From: Bacteroidales bacterium UBA1374
GTDB taxonomy: Bacteria > Bacteroidota > Bacteroidia > Bacteroidales > UBA932
Direction: 5' to 3'
Assembly: GCA_002305545.1 (NCBI GenBank)
Contig: DBRG01000013.1
Span: 39,427-103,426, forward strand
DNA length: 64,000 nucleotides
Positions 34,554 through 42,150 of this stretch are shown here, one piece after another. The first letter of the stretch is position 1; each line of letters starts with the position of its first letter. The notes under the pieces are model-generated. The model was not told the origin of the DNA. It did no database searches and saw nothing but the letters and a program-made list of their open reading frames with translations. Both the position numbers and the translations under genes were made by a program.

Positions 34554-35466
34554 TAGTTTGCAGTAATTCAGCCTTCTGTTTTTCAAGTTTTTTTAAAAAA
34601 AGCGTATTTTCTTCAGACAAAGGGAAAAGCGGCCTGTGGGCCAGGGACTCATTCAGTTTTTCCATTTTTTTAACAAGAGCCCTTGTTTCATCATCGGCTG
34701 CAGCTTCCAAAAAACGCTCCAGGATATACTCAATTGTCTGCTCAGTCAGGTGGCATTGGTCGGCAGCATAATACCTGTAGTCCCTTAACTCGTCCATAAC
34801 CAGTTCATAGGAAGGGAAATAGTATACATTGGGAAAAGTGCTTTGCAAACGGTCAATGGCCAGGTGAAGGGAGGCTTTGCTCAACTGGTTGCCGTGGGCT
34901 CCGTCTCCCCAATGACGAATGGGGCTTACCGTCATGATCCAGGTCTTGTCCCGGTGTCGTTGCAGCAGGGGAACCATCAGATCAGCCACCTGCTCGGGGG
35001 AAAGGAAATCACGGCTGAAAAAACGGGCCGGCAATTTATGGCAGTTTGCCACCACCTTGCCATTATGGGTGTATGTCCAGGCTGTTCCAAAGGTTATAAC
35101 CACAAAATCAGTAGTATGGAAAAAATCCGCTGCTTCTTTCAGTTTATCGTTTGCATGAGCAAGAAAACTGCCGGCATCCTCCCTGGAGAAAGAAGTATGA
35201 TGATTCAGGGAGCCATAAGCCCCATAAGGAAATTTCATCACCTCGGCAAGTTCAAAGGGAACGGGACCCTCAAGGCGTTCCAGTGAAGAAGCTATGGACG
35301 AGGGATTGAACAACGGGCCAAATGCATCCGGGGCAACCAAAAAATGCAATTCCCTCATTTTTTGTGCAATATCACTGGCAAAACAGGATCCTGCAAAGAA
35401 AAACCGGTTTGCATATGAAAAGCGTTCCGGCAGGGGTGGTGCCGTTACTTTTGTTTGCCATTCCAT
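34528..35466 (-). CDS. GSCFA-domain protein
   Basis: 312 residues. The name-giving motif appears near the N-terminus as FFAGSCFASDIAQKM (about 27-41), followed by DAFGPLFNPSSIASSLERL and a VVITFGTAWTY strand and WIMTVSPIRHWGDG with an SGNH-hydrolase-like flavour. GSCFA proteins are a SGNH/GDSL-related family of unknown substrate; hydrolase or acyltransferase activity is plausible. No signal peptide, so cytoplasmic. Its start is 5 nt from an exact -7 box. Confidence 0.88.
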   Translation of the reverse strand: MEWQTKVTAPPLPERFSYANRFFFAGSCFASDIAQKMRELHFLVAPDAFGPLFNPSSIASSLERLEGPVPFELAEVMKFPYGAYGSLNHHTSFSREDAGSFLAHANDKLKEAADFFHTTDFVVITFGTAWTYTHNGKVVANCHKLPARFFSRDFLSPEQVADLMVPLLQRHRDKTWIMTVSPIRHWGDGAHGNQLSKASLHLAIDRLQSTFPNVYYFPSYELVMDELRDYRYYAADQCHLTEQTIEYILERFLEAAADDETRALVKKMEKLNESLAHRPLFPLSEENTLFLKKLEKQKAELLQTIGIKRKLC

Positions 35467-35523
35467 AGATGCAAAGTTAGCATTTTGTTTATCTTTGCTG
35501 CATTAATCCTAAAACTACCCCCT
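35467..35523. promoter_or_regulatory. Divergent promoter region, GSCFA gene / nucleoside transporter
   Basis: Minus-strand TAACTTTG (35479-35472) lies 5 nt before the GSCFA ATG; plus-strand TATCTTTG (35490-35497) lies 26 nt before the GTG at 35524. The boxes are only 10 bp apart, the tightest pair in the window. Confidence 0.68.
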
Positions 35524-36987
35524 GTGAGAAAAATCATACTTCTGCTGTTTTGCATGACATTGCCGCTGAATTTTATTTTTGGTCAAAATGATTCCATTGT
35601 CGAGGTCAGTGCAGGAACTGAAACGCTTGTAACAGAGGAACCTGTGGTGGAAAACGTAAATCCCTACAAAGGTATCCTTGAGAGCCGCCAGTTTGTCTTT
35701 AACATTAAATCCATCCTCAGGGGCCTTCTGGGCCTGGTCTCTTTACTGCTGATAGCCTTTCTGTTCAGTACCAATCGGAGGAAAATCAACTGGAAAACCG
35801 TTGGAATTGCCCTACTCATGCAGTTGCTCATTGCCCTTGGAATTCTGACTGTGCCGGCGGTGCAAACGCTCTTTGAAATATTCGGAAAGGCTTTTGTCGT
35901 TGTCCTGGACTGGACTAAAGCCGGTTCCAATTTCCTGTTTGGATCGTTAATGGATCAAAATAAATTCGGGTATGTGTTCGCCCTGCAGATCCTGCCTACC
36001 ATCATCTTTTTCTCTGCGCTCACATCCCTGCTGTTTTACTGGGGTATTTTGCAGAAGGTTGTATGGGTCATGGCCTGGGTCTTCACCAAGCTGATGAACC
36101 TCTCGGGGGCAGAAAGCCTGTCAACAACCGGTAACATTTTCCTGGGACAGACAGAGGCTCCCCTGCTGGTGAAAGCCTATGTCCCCACCATGACAAAATC
36201 AGAGATCATGCTGGTGATGACCGCCGGCATGAGTACCATGGCAGGCGGGGTCCTGGCCGCATACATTGGCATGCTGGGCGGGGGAGATGTTCAGATGAGC
36301 ATTGCTTTTGCCAAACACCTGCTTTCTGCTTCTGTCATGGCCGCACCCGGTGCCATTGCCATGGCCAAGATACTGGTTCCTCAAACAGAAGAAATTGACA
36401 ATAAAGTCAAGGTTTCAAAAGAAAAAATGGGAAGAAACATGTTGGATTCCATATCCAACGGGGCTATTGACGGATTAAAGCTTGCAGCCAACGTCGCTGC
36501 CATGTTGCTGGTTTTCTATGCGTTGATTGCCGGAGTCAACTATATTTTCGGAAAAGTGGGGCACTGGACCCACCTGAACGGCCTGATTGCCAATTGGACC
36601 AATGGAATGTATGACAGCCTCTCGCTGGAGTGTGTCCTGTCTTACCTTTTTGCTCCGGTTATCTGGCTTACCGGTGTTTCTGGACAGGATATTGCCCTTG
36701 TGGGACGTTTGCTGGGAGAAAAACTCATTATGACCGAATTTGTGGGTTACAGCAGTCTTGCCCAGATGATCCAGGCCGGGGTCTTTGAGCATACCAAATC
36801 GCTGATCATAGCCACATACGTACTTTGTGGCTTTGCCAACTTCGCTTCCATAGGGATCCAGATAGGCGGGATAGGTGGCATTGCACCCAATCAGAAACAT
36901 ATTCTGGCAAAATTCGGATTCCGGGCACTGCTTGGAGCTACCCTGGCCGGATTGCTTTCTGCTTCCATGATAGGAATGTTCCTGTAG
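35524..36987 (+). CDS. Concentrative nucleoside transporter (NupC/CNT family)
   Basis: 487 residues from GTG 35524 (VRKIILLLFCMTLPLNFIFGQ, a signal-like first helix). An in-frame ATG at 35455 is rejected because it precedes the promoter box and lies inside the divergent gene. After a short periplasmic segment come three helices, then the CNT core: GQTEAPLLVKAYVPTMTKSE, VMTAGMSTMAGGVLAAYIG and, near the end, YVLCGFANFASIGIQIGGIGGIAPNQ. It imports nucleosides driven by Na+ or H+ across the inner membrane; a Na+ link would suit a cell with an Rnf pump. The gene ends 2 bp before the convergent LPS permease gene. Confidence 0.94.
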   Translation: MRKIILLLFCMTLPLNFIFGQNDSIVEVSAGTETLVTEEPVVENVNPYKGILESRQFVFNIKSILRGLLGLVSLLLIAFLFSTNRRKINWKTVGIALLMQLLIALGILTVPAVQTLFEIFGKAFVVVLDWTKAGSNFLFGSLMDQNKFGYVFALQILPTIIFFSALTSLLFYWGILQKVVWVMAWVFTKLMNLSGAESLSTTGNIFLGQTEAPLLVKAYVPTMTKSEIMLVMTAGMSTMAGGVLAAYIGMLGGGDVQMSIAFAKHLLSASVMAAPGAIAMAKILVPQTEEIDNKVKVSKEKMGRNMLDSISNGAIDGLKLAANVAAMLLVFYALIAGVNYIFGKVGHWTHLNGLIANWTNGMYDSLSLECVLSYLFAPVIWLTGVSGQDIALVGRLLGEKLIMTEFVGYSSLAQMIQAGVFEHTKSLIIATYVLCGFANFASIGIQIGGIGGIAPNQKHILAKFGFRALLGATLAGLLSASMIGMFL

Positions 36988-36989
36988 TA

Positions 36990-38102
36990 TCACTTCGGCG
37001 AGAGCCGGTACAACACAAACGCGATCAGCGCATAAAGAACGTTGGGAAGCCACAGGGCTATAGCCGGAGGTAATGCATCGGCGTGAACAAACATTTCAGA
37101 AAATCTCAGGAACAGGATATACGAAAAACTCAGGGCAATGCCTATCCCAATGTTCAGTCCAATGCCTCCCCTTCTTTTGCGTGAGGATAAGGACACACCC
37201 ATGATGGTCAGGATAAAGGAAGAAAAGGGAATGGCAAGTCGGGAATTTTTCTGGATCAGGGCAAATTTAATGTTGGTGTCACCACGCAGGCGCAGGATTT
37301 CAATGAAGCGGTTCAACTGTCTCAGGTTGAACTGTTCCACAGATTCCTTCCTTCTCACCAGGTCTGCTCCGGTAATATCAATCAGGGTGTCCAGTTGTCT
37401 CCCCCATTTTACGGTATTGGAGGTGTCGGAAAAACGGCGGAGGTTGTATTCGTTCAAGCGCCACTTTCCTGTGGTGGAATCCCAGCGGGCTGTCTCGGCA
37501 GACAGTTTTGATACAAGTTCGTTTCCTTTGAATGACTCCAGGGTAAAACGAATGGCTGTACTGTTCCAGGCGTTGTAAGATTCCATATAGACATACGTGT
37601 CAGGCTCAACCTGGTAGTGTATGTTCCTGTTGTATTCTGTGCGCGTTTTCAGGTACTGTTCCTCAAAAGCCAGGCGTTTACGATTGGCAGGTGGTATTAC
37701 AAACCAGTTCAGCGCCAGAGATAAAAGGGCTATGAACAATGCAGACAATATATACGGGTACATGATCCTGTTAAAGCTGATCCCGCCGCTTAACATGGCA
37801 ATGATCTCACTGTGGCTCGCCAGTTTTGATGTAAAAAAGATGACGGAAATAAAGACAAACAGCGGTGAGAACATATTCATGAAATAGGGAATGAAATTCA
37901 TGTAGTAATCCACCACAATAGCACGCAGTGGCGCTTCCTTGTCTACAAAATCATCAATTTTTTCACTGATGTCAAAAATAATCACTATCCCTATAATGAT
38001 CAGAATGGCAAAGAAATAAGTCCCCATGAACTTCCGGATAATGTACCGGTCCAGTATGGTTATATTAAAATTATAGGATCTTTTTTTCAGTCTTCCATTC
38101 AT
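36990..38102 (-). CDS. LptF/LptG-family (YjgP/YjgQ) lipopolysaccharide export permease
   Basis: 370 residues, the usual length. It begins ITILDRYIIRKFMGTYFFAILIIIG, then two more helices, a periplasmic jellyroll (about 130-280) and three C-terminal helices with SRLAIPFSSFILTIMGVSLSSRKRRGG before the first. It should pair with the 27844-29301 protein and LptB. The start codon overlaps the tgt stop by 1 bp (TAATG), so it is translated from the tgt mRNA. Confidence 0.92.
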   Translation of the reverse strand: MNGRLKKRSYNFNITILDRYIIRKFMGTYFFAILIIIGIVIIFDISEKIDDFVDKEAPLRAIVVDYYMNFIPYFMNMFSPLFVFISVIFFTSKLASHSEIIAMLSGGISFNRIMYPYILSALFIALLSLALNWFVIPPANRKRLAFEEQYLKTRTEYNRNIHYQVEPDTYVYMESYNAWNSTAIRFTLESFKGNELVSKLSAETARWDSTTGKWRLNEYNLRRFSDTSNTVKWGRQLDTLIDITGADLVRRKESVEQFNLRQLNRFIEILRLRGDTNIKFALIQKNSRLAIPFSSFILTIMGVSLSSRKRRGGIGLNIGIGIALSFSYILFLRFSEMFVHADALPPAIALWLPNVLYALIAFVLYRLSPK

Positions 38103-39232
38103 TACAACCTCATTTCAAGTTGTCCGACCATTTTATTTTTCCATGGGGTAAAATCTCCCGTCTTTATATGAAGTGCCGCCTCTCTGACCAATTGCAAATA
38201 AAAAGCCAGATTATGCAGGCTGGCTATCTGCGGCCCCAGCATTTCACCGGCAATGAACAGATGACGCAGATAGGCTTTTGAATATGTTTGATCCACAAAC
38301 GATGCTCCTTCCGGATCTACGGGAGAAAGGTCATCTGCCCATTTCCTGTTCTTTATGTTGATTATTCCTTTCCCTGTAAAAAGCATGCCGTTGCGCCCAT
38401 TTCTTGTGGGCATAACGCAATCAAACATATCAATTCCCCTTGCGATCCCTTCCAGTATGTTTGCCGGAGTCCCCACCCCCATAAGATACCTGGGTTTATT
38501 GCGGGGCAAATAAGGATCTACCGTTTCTATCATCTGGTACATAACCTCTGTGGGTTCCCCTACCGAAAGGCCTCCTATGGCAAATCCTTCTGCATCAAGT
38601 GAAGCTGCATGTTCTGCTGCCCGGCGACGCAGGTCAGGATACACACATCCCTGAACTATGGGAAAAAAAGATTGTCCGTATCCGTACAGTCCTTCCGTGG
38701 AACGAAAACGCTCCAAACCCCTTTCAAGCCACTGCCTGGTCATTGAAAGTGATTGTTCGGCATAATCGTACGGGGCATCGCCCGGAGTGCATTCGTCAAG
38801 GGCCATAATGATGTCGGCACCTATAATCCTTTGAATATCAACTGTCTTTTCCGGTGAAAAGAAATGCCTGGATCCGTCTATGTGCGACTGGAAATAATAC
38901 CCTTCAGGTGTCAGTTTCCGCCTGGCAGCCAGTGAAAACACCTGGTACCCGCCACTATCGGTCAGTACCGGTCTGTCCCAGCTGCAAAATTTATGAAATC
39001 CTCCGGCTTTCTCAATAATATCCAAACCCGGCCTCAAATACAGGTGATATGTATTCCCAAGAATGATCTGTGCCTTCGCGTCTTCTAACAGATCCCAGTG
39101 AAACAGGCCCTTTACGGTTCCTAATGTGCCTACCGGCATAAAAATGGGAGTGTCTACCTCTCCGTGCTCCGTAACCAACTTCCCGGTACGGGCCCCACTG
39201 CCCGGATCTTTATGCAACACCGTAAAATTCAT
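38102..39232 (-). CDS. tgt: Queuine tRNA-ribosyltransferase (Tgt) lacking the usual zinc cysteines
   Basis: 376 residues. It exchanges guanine-34 for preQ1 in tRNAs with GUN anticodons. The TIM-barrel motifs are intact: ILGNTYHLYLRPG, LTDSGGYQVFSLAARRK with the general acid Asp, MALDECTP, YLMGVGTPANILEGIARGIDMFDCVMPTRNGRNG with the nucleophile Asp. The zinc site normally written CxCxxC ahead of YSxAYLRHL reads DPEGASFVDQTYSKAYLRHL, with no Cys; the His of SLHNLAFY remains. This seems to be a lineage trait rather than decay, as the rest is well conserved. The ATG is 4 nt after a TATATTTG box. Confidence 0.95.
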   Translation of the reverse strand: MNFTVLHKDPGSGARTGKLVTEHGEVDTPIFMPVGTLGTVKGLFHWDLLEDAKAQIILGNTYHLYLRPGLDIIEKAGGFHKFCSWDRPVLTDSGGYQVFSLAARRKLTPEGYYFQSHIDGSRHFFSPEKTVDIQRIIGADIIMALDECTPGDAPYDYAEQSLSMTRQWLERGLERFRSTEGLYGYGQSFFPIVQGCVYPDLRRRAAEHAASLDAEGFAIGGLSVGEPTEVMYQMIETVDPYLPRNKPRYLMGVGTPANILEGIARGIDMFDCVMPTRNGRNGMLFTGKGIINIKNRKWADDLSPVDPEGASFVDQTYSKAYLRHLFIAGEMLGPQIASLHNLAFYLQLVREAALHIKTGDFTPWKNKMVGQLEMRL

Positions 39233-39236
39233 CCCA

Positions 39237-39244
39237 CAAATATA
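39237..39244 (-). promoter_or_regulatory. -7 box of the tgt promoter
   Basis: TATATTTG on the minus strand, 4 nt upstream of the tgt start codon. No TTG at 19-21 nt. The conserved Tgt N-terminus (MNFTVLHKDP) fixes the start, so the mRNA is expected to be leaderless. Confidence 0.65.
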
Positions 39245-39374
39245 AACCTTTTAACTTTTCTTCCTACCTCCAGGCAACTCCTGTTGGTTGCTCCTGGCCG
39301 CGTTTGCTGCTGACGGCTGCTTCCACTACAAAATCGGGAAACTTGTTTCTTTTTGCCGAGGCTTTAGCCTTTCC

Positions 39375-39460
39375 TGCAAGCGGTCGCCTGAGTGCTAAGA
39401 ACGGAGTGCTTTTTCTTTTAAGCCGAGGAACTCCGTTCTTAGCGCTCAGGCGACCTTGCA
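39375..39460. repeat. Imperfect inverted repeat (long hairpin)
   Basis: Arms 39375-39407 and 39430-39460 match over 31 positions with one mismatch and a 2-nt bulge; the loop is 22 nt and T-rich. The inner end of the stem (AAGAACGGAGT / ACTCCGTTCTT) resembles the inner end of the 40252-40399 repeat (GGAACGGAG / CTCCGTTCC), so the two may be related elements. Confidence 0.8.
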
Positions 39461-39510
39461 GTTATGCGTATTGCTGCTCAATTTACCGTCTGGTGGTCTT
39501 TCAAGGCGGT

Positions 39511-39553
39511 GCGCCAAAGGTTTTTGGCGCTAATAATATGCTGCTTCGCAGCA
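39511..39553. repeat. Two small adjacent hairpins
   Basis: GCGCCAAA (39511-39518) pairs with TTTGGCGC (39523-39530) over a 4-nt loop, and TGCTGC (39539-39544) pairs with GCAGCA (39548-39553) over a TTC loop. Neither is followed by a T run on the plus strand. Confidence 0.6.
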
Positions 39554-39579
39554 CCAATCATTGTTCCCAGCTGCTTTTT

Positions 39580-40047
39580 GGGAGGTAGTAAGTGATGATT
39601 TTGTTGAAAAAACCTTTAACCCGCTATTATTGTGTACGTTATGGGCGTGAACACCATTTTGACAACTTACCACCTCCCTGGATTTCAGTGGTTTTGCAGG
39701 GGAGGTGGTAAGTAACAACCATGTTACAAAAATGCATAACGCCCTGTTTACTTGCGTATTAGAGGCGCTGTCGCGTTTTCATCACTTACCACCTCCCCTT
39801 GTTTTTGCGGTTTTTCTGTGATTTTGGGGGGAGGTGGTAAGTAACAACTGTGTTACGAAAACACATGACATCCTGTTAATGTGCACATTAGAGGCGCGTT
39901 CATGTTTTTTGCAACTTACCACCCTCCATGGATTTCAGTGGTTTTGCAGGGAGGTGGTAAGTGGCGGTTTTGTTATAAAATCTTGTGACATGCTGTTATT
40001 ATTGGCTTTATTGGCGCGAACGCTATTATTGCTACTTACCACCTCCC
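39580..40047. repeat. Array of four ~99-bp elements with 14-bp terminal inverted repeats
   Basis: Units 39580-39678, 39700-39797, 39829-39927 and 39949-40047 each start GGGAGGTGGTAAGT (first copy with one change) and end with its reverse complement ACTTACCACCTCCC (third copy with a CC/TC shift). The cores are 70-71 nt and clearly related but diverged (shared stretches such as AACAAC..TGTTAC and ATTAGAGGCGC). Separators are 21, 31 and 21 nt; the first and third are nearly the same sequence. The period is 120-129 bp. Each unit can fold on its own, and each separator can fold with the flanking arms. Nature unknown: a MITE-like or REP-like amplification is the simplest reading. Confidence 0.85.
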
Positions 40048-40094
40048 TGTCAACACCAACACCAAAAAGGGATAAGTCACGGTCAGTAGTTTAG

Positions 40095-40203
40095 CACAGG
40101 TGGAACCTCAGTGCGCCAAAATCGCACACAAATTTTTAATTAACTGTATTATAGGTGCTTACAATTTGACTATGAAAAATGGCGCACTGAGGTTCCACCT
40201 GTG
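40095..40203. repeat. Perfect 24-bp inverted repeat with 61-nt core
   Basis: Arms 40095-40118 and 40180-40203 are exact reverse complements, enclosing an AT-rich 61-nt core (40119-40179). Total 109 bp, the same overall design as the units of the neighbouring array (inverted ends, internal core of 60-70 nt) but with different end sequences. Confidence 0.88.
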
Positions 40204-40251
40204 TGTCTGCTGGCGTACGGATACTGCTGGCAGGCACTGCTCCTGGCGGGA

Positions 40252-40399
40252 GGTTGCTGATACCATTTGGAACGGAGAGCCTCGGCGTACCAAAAAAGCG
40301 CTCCGTTCCAAATTGTGTCAGCGACCGCAGCGGGCAGCAAAAGCACGCAGCGCCTCGGCGTACCAAAAAAGCTCTCCGTTCCAAATGGTGTCAGCAACC
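40252..40399. repeat. 29-bp inverted repeat enclosing a 47-bp direct repeat
   Basis: Arms 40252-40280 and 40371-40399 match in inverted orientation at 28 of 29 positions. In addition 40280-40326 and 40353-40399 are direct copies of a 47-bp sequence with a few changes, so three copies of the CTCCGTTCCAAAT-type element occur in two orientations. Confidence 0.85.
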
Positions 40400-40408
40400 T
40401 CAGCCTGC

Positions 40409-40446
40409 AAAAAAAAAGACTAACCAATATATGTGTTGGTTGGTCT
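40409..40446 (-). terminator. Intrinsic terminator of the ribosomal protein/rpoA operon
   Basis: On the minus strand, AGACCAACCAA (40446-40436) pairs with TTGGTTAGTCT (40427-40417) with one G-U-type position over an 8-nt loop, followed by a run of eight to nine T (40416-40409). It lies about 85 nt past the rplQ stop. A short T run on the plus side (40446-40453) could make it work in both directions. Confidence 0.85.
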
Positions 40447-40530
40447 CTTTTTTATTCATTCCGCCGGCTTTGTTGCCGGTAATTGCACAGTTGTCTGTGT
40501 TCTGGCCCGGTTGCCGGCAGTACTTTGTGG

Positions 40531-41133
40531 CTACTCAGCGGCAGGCTCTTCTGCTGCTACAGTTTCAGTGGCCGGTTTTGCCTTCGCCTTGGCTGATTTT
40601 GCTTTCGGCTTGGGTTGTTCTTCGGTTGCCGTTACCTTTTCGTCTGCTGCCTGTGCTTGATCTGCAGTTACCTTTTCTGCTGTTTCAGTCTCAACTTTAG
40701 CCTTTGAAGCTTTGGAACGGCCTCGGCGGGTAGTTTTCTTTTCTTCCTTTTTGGTTGTTCCTGCAAGAGCCAGCTCGTTGAAGTCTACCAGTTCTATCAT
40801 GGCCATGTCGGCTGCATCGCCTGCACGGAATCCTGTTTTCAATATACGGGTATAACCTCCGGGACGGTCTGCAATCTTGGGTGACACAACACGAAACAGT
40901 TCGCTTACAGCATCTTTGTCTTTAAGATAGGCAAAAACCGTACGGCGTGAGTGGGTGGTGTCGAGTTTTGATTTGGTAATCAGCGGTTCTACATAAACCC
41001 TTAACGCTTTAGCTTTGGCTACCGTAGTTTCTATCCGCTTATGAATGATTAGGGACGATGCCATATTGGCCAGCATGGCCTTACGGTGTCCTGATTTGCG
41101 TCCCAGGTGATTAACTTTCTTTCTGTGTCTCAT
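40531..41133 (-). CDS. rplQ: Ribosomal protein L17 with a long Ala/Lys/Glu-rich tail
   Basis: 200 residues. The L17 core (about 1-125: MRHRKKVNHLGRKSGHRKAML, then PLITKSKLDTTHSRRTVFAYL) lies near the peptide exit tunnel of the 50S subunit. About 70 further residues are of low complexity, first basic (KKEEKKTTRRGRSKASKAK) and then acidic and Ala-rich to the end. Such tails occur in Bacteroidota L17 but vary in length. The start overlaps the rpoA end by 23 bp. It is the last gene before the terminator. Confidence 0.97.
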   Translation of the reverse strand: MRHRKKVNHLGRKSGHRKAMLANMASSLIIHKRIETTVAKAKALRVYVEPLITKSKLDTTHSRRTVFAYLKDKDAVSELFRVVSPKIADRPGGYTRILKTGFRAGDAADMAMIELVDFNELALAGTTKKEEKKTTRRGRSKASKAKVETETAEKVTADQAQAADEKVTATEEQPKPKAKSAKAKAKPATETVAAEEPAAE

Positions 41134-42133
41134 GTTTCCTTACTTTCTTTTCAATGTTATACTTGGTAACGTCAATTCCAAAAGAGAGATCCAGACGTTC
41201 CATAAGCATATCTATCTCGGTCAGTGACTTCTTCCCGAAATTGCGGAATTTCATCAACTCATGCCTTGGTATCGAAACCAGGTCGGCAAAAGTTTCAATT
41301 TCCGCTGCTTTCAGGCAATTCAGTGCCCTCACGGAAATCTCCATATCTGAGAGTTTGGTCAGCAGAAGCTGACGCATGCGCAAAGATTCCTCATCCAGCT
41401 CAGAGCTGACATCTTCCTGGGGCAGCTCCAGGCTGATACGTTCATCGGAGAAGAGCATGAAATGATGAATCAATATCTTGGCAGCTTCTTTCAGTGCATC
41501 TTTAGGATGAATAGATCCGTCTGTTGTCACTTCAAGAATGAGTTTTTCGTAGTCGGTCTTCTGTTCCACCCTCCAGTATTCCATGGAAAAATTGACATTC
41601 TTTATAGGAGTGTAAATTGAATCCATGGCTATTAATCCGAATGGGGCGTTCTCTATCCGGTTTTCTTCGGCCGGCACGTAACCGCGTCCTTTTCCAATGT
41701 GGAGCTCCATGGACAGGGTAACAGAAGGATCCATGTTGCAAATAACAAAGTCCGAGTTAAGAACCTTGAATGAGGACAACTGCCTGGATATATCTTCGGC
41801 AACAAAAGTCTCTTTGCCTTTAACCGTGACCCTGACCGTCTCTTCATCCATGTCTTCGATCATTCTTTTGAAGCGCACCTGTTTCAGGTTAAGAATAATG
41901 TCCACTACATTCTCCATCACACCGGGAATGGTTGCAAATTCGTGTTCAACTCCGTCAATTTTGACGTAAGTCAGTGCGTATCCTTCCAAAGAAGACAATA
42001 AGATCCTGCGGAGCGCATTGCCGATAGTCGTAGCGTATCCGGGTTCCAGGGGACGGAACTCAAAACGCCCGAAGGTGTCGGTTGCTTCTAGCATGATGAC
42101 TTTATCGGGTTTTTGAAATGCTAAAATGGCCAT
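41111..42133 (-). CDS. rpoA: RNA polymerase alpha subunit
   Basis: 340 residues. The N-terminal dimerisation domain (FEFRPLEPGYATTIGNALRRILLSSLEG, about 25-52) and the C-terminal domain (about 255-325) with two helix-hairpin-helix motifs (VRALNCLKAAEIETFADLV, FGKKSLTEIDMLMERL) are intact. It nucleates RNA polymerase assembly and contacts activators and upstream DNA. It lies between rpsD (17 bp upstream) and rplQ (overlapping). Confidence 0.98.
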   Translation of the reverse strand: MAILAFQKPDKVIMLEATDTFGRFEFRPLEPGYATTIGNALRRILLSSLEGYALTYVKIDGVEHEFATIPGVMENVVDIILNLKQVRFKRMIEDMDEETVRVTVKGKETFVAEDISRQLSSFKVLNSDFVICNMDPSVTLSMELHIGKGRGYVPAEENRIENAPFGLIAMDSIYTPIKNVNFSMEYWRVEQKTDYEKLILEVTTDGSIHPKDALKEAAKILIHHFMLFSDERISLELPQEDVSSELDEESLRMRQLLLTKLSDMEISVRALNCLKAAEIETFADLVSIPRHELMKFRNFGKKSLTEIDMLMERLDLSFGIDVTKYNIEKKVRKHETQKES

Positions 42134-42150
42134 GGTAAAAATTTATAATA

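Larger units (their letters stand above)
39245..40407. other. Gene-free island of palindromic repeats between tgt and rplQ
   Basis: About 1.16 kb with no credible gene. In order it holds a 31-bp imperfect hairpin (39375-39460), small hairpins (39511-39530 and 39539-39553), a four-unit array of ~99-bp elements with 14-bp inverted ends (39580-40047), a perfect 24-bp inverted repeat around a 61-nt core (40095-40203), and a 29-bp inverted repeat enclosing an extra direct copy (40252-40399). Short open frames here only translate the repeats and have no recognisable protein features. The island ends at the rplQ-side terminator. Confidence 0.85.

Noticed and set aside
35455..35523. Upstream ATG extending the nucleoside transporter by 23 codons
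   Set aside because: It precedes the TATCTTTG box and lies inside the divergent GSCFA gene; GTG 35524 begins a proper signal-like helix.
39580..40047. CRISPR-like look: repeats with ~70-nt spacers
   Set aside because: The so-called spacers are related to each other, the repeat would contain an internal hairpin and vary by 10 nt in length, and no cas genes are near.
39304..40482. Several open frames of 60-165 codons in the repeat island
   Set aside because: They translate the repeats (the same peptide pattern recurs in more than one frame), have no start context, domains or signal peptides, and overlap each other on both strands.
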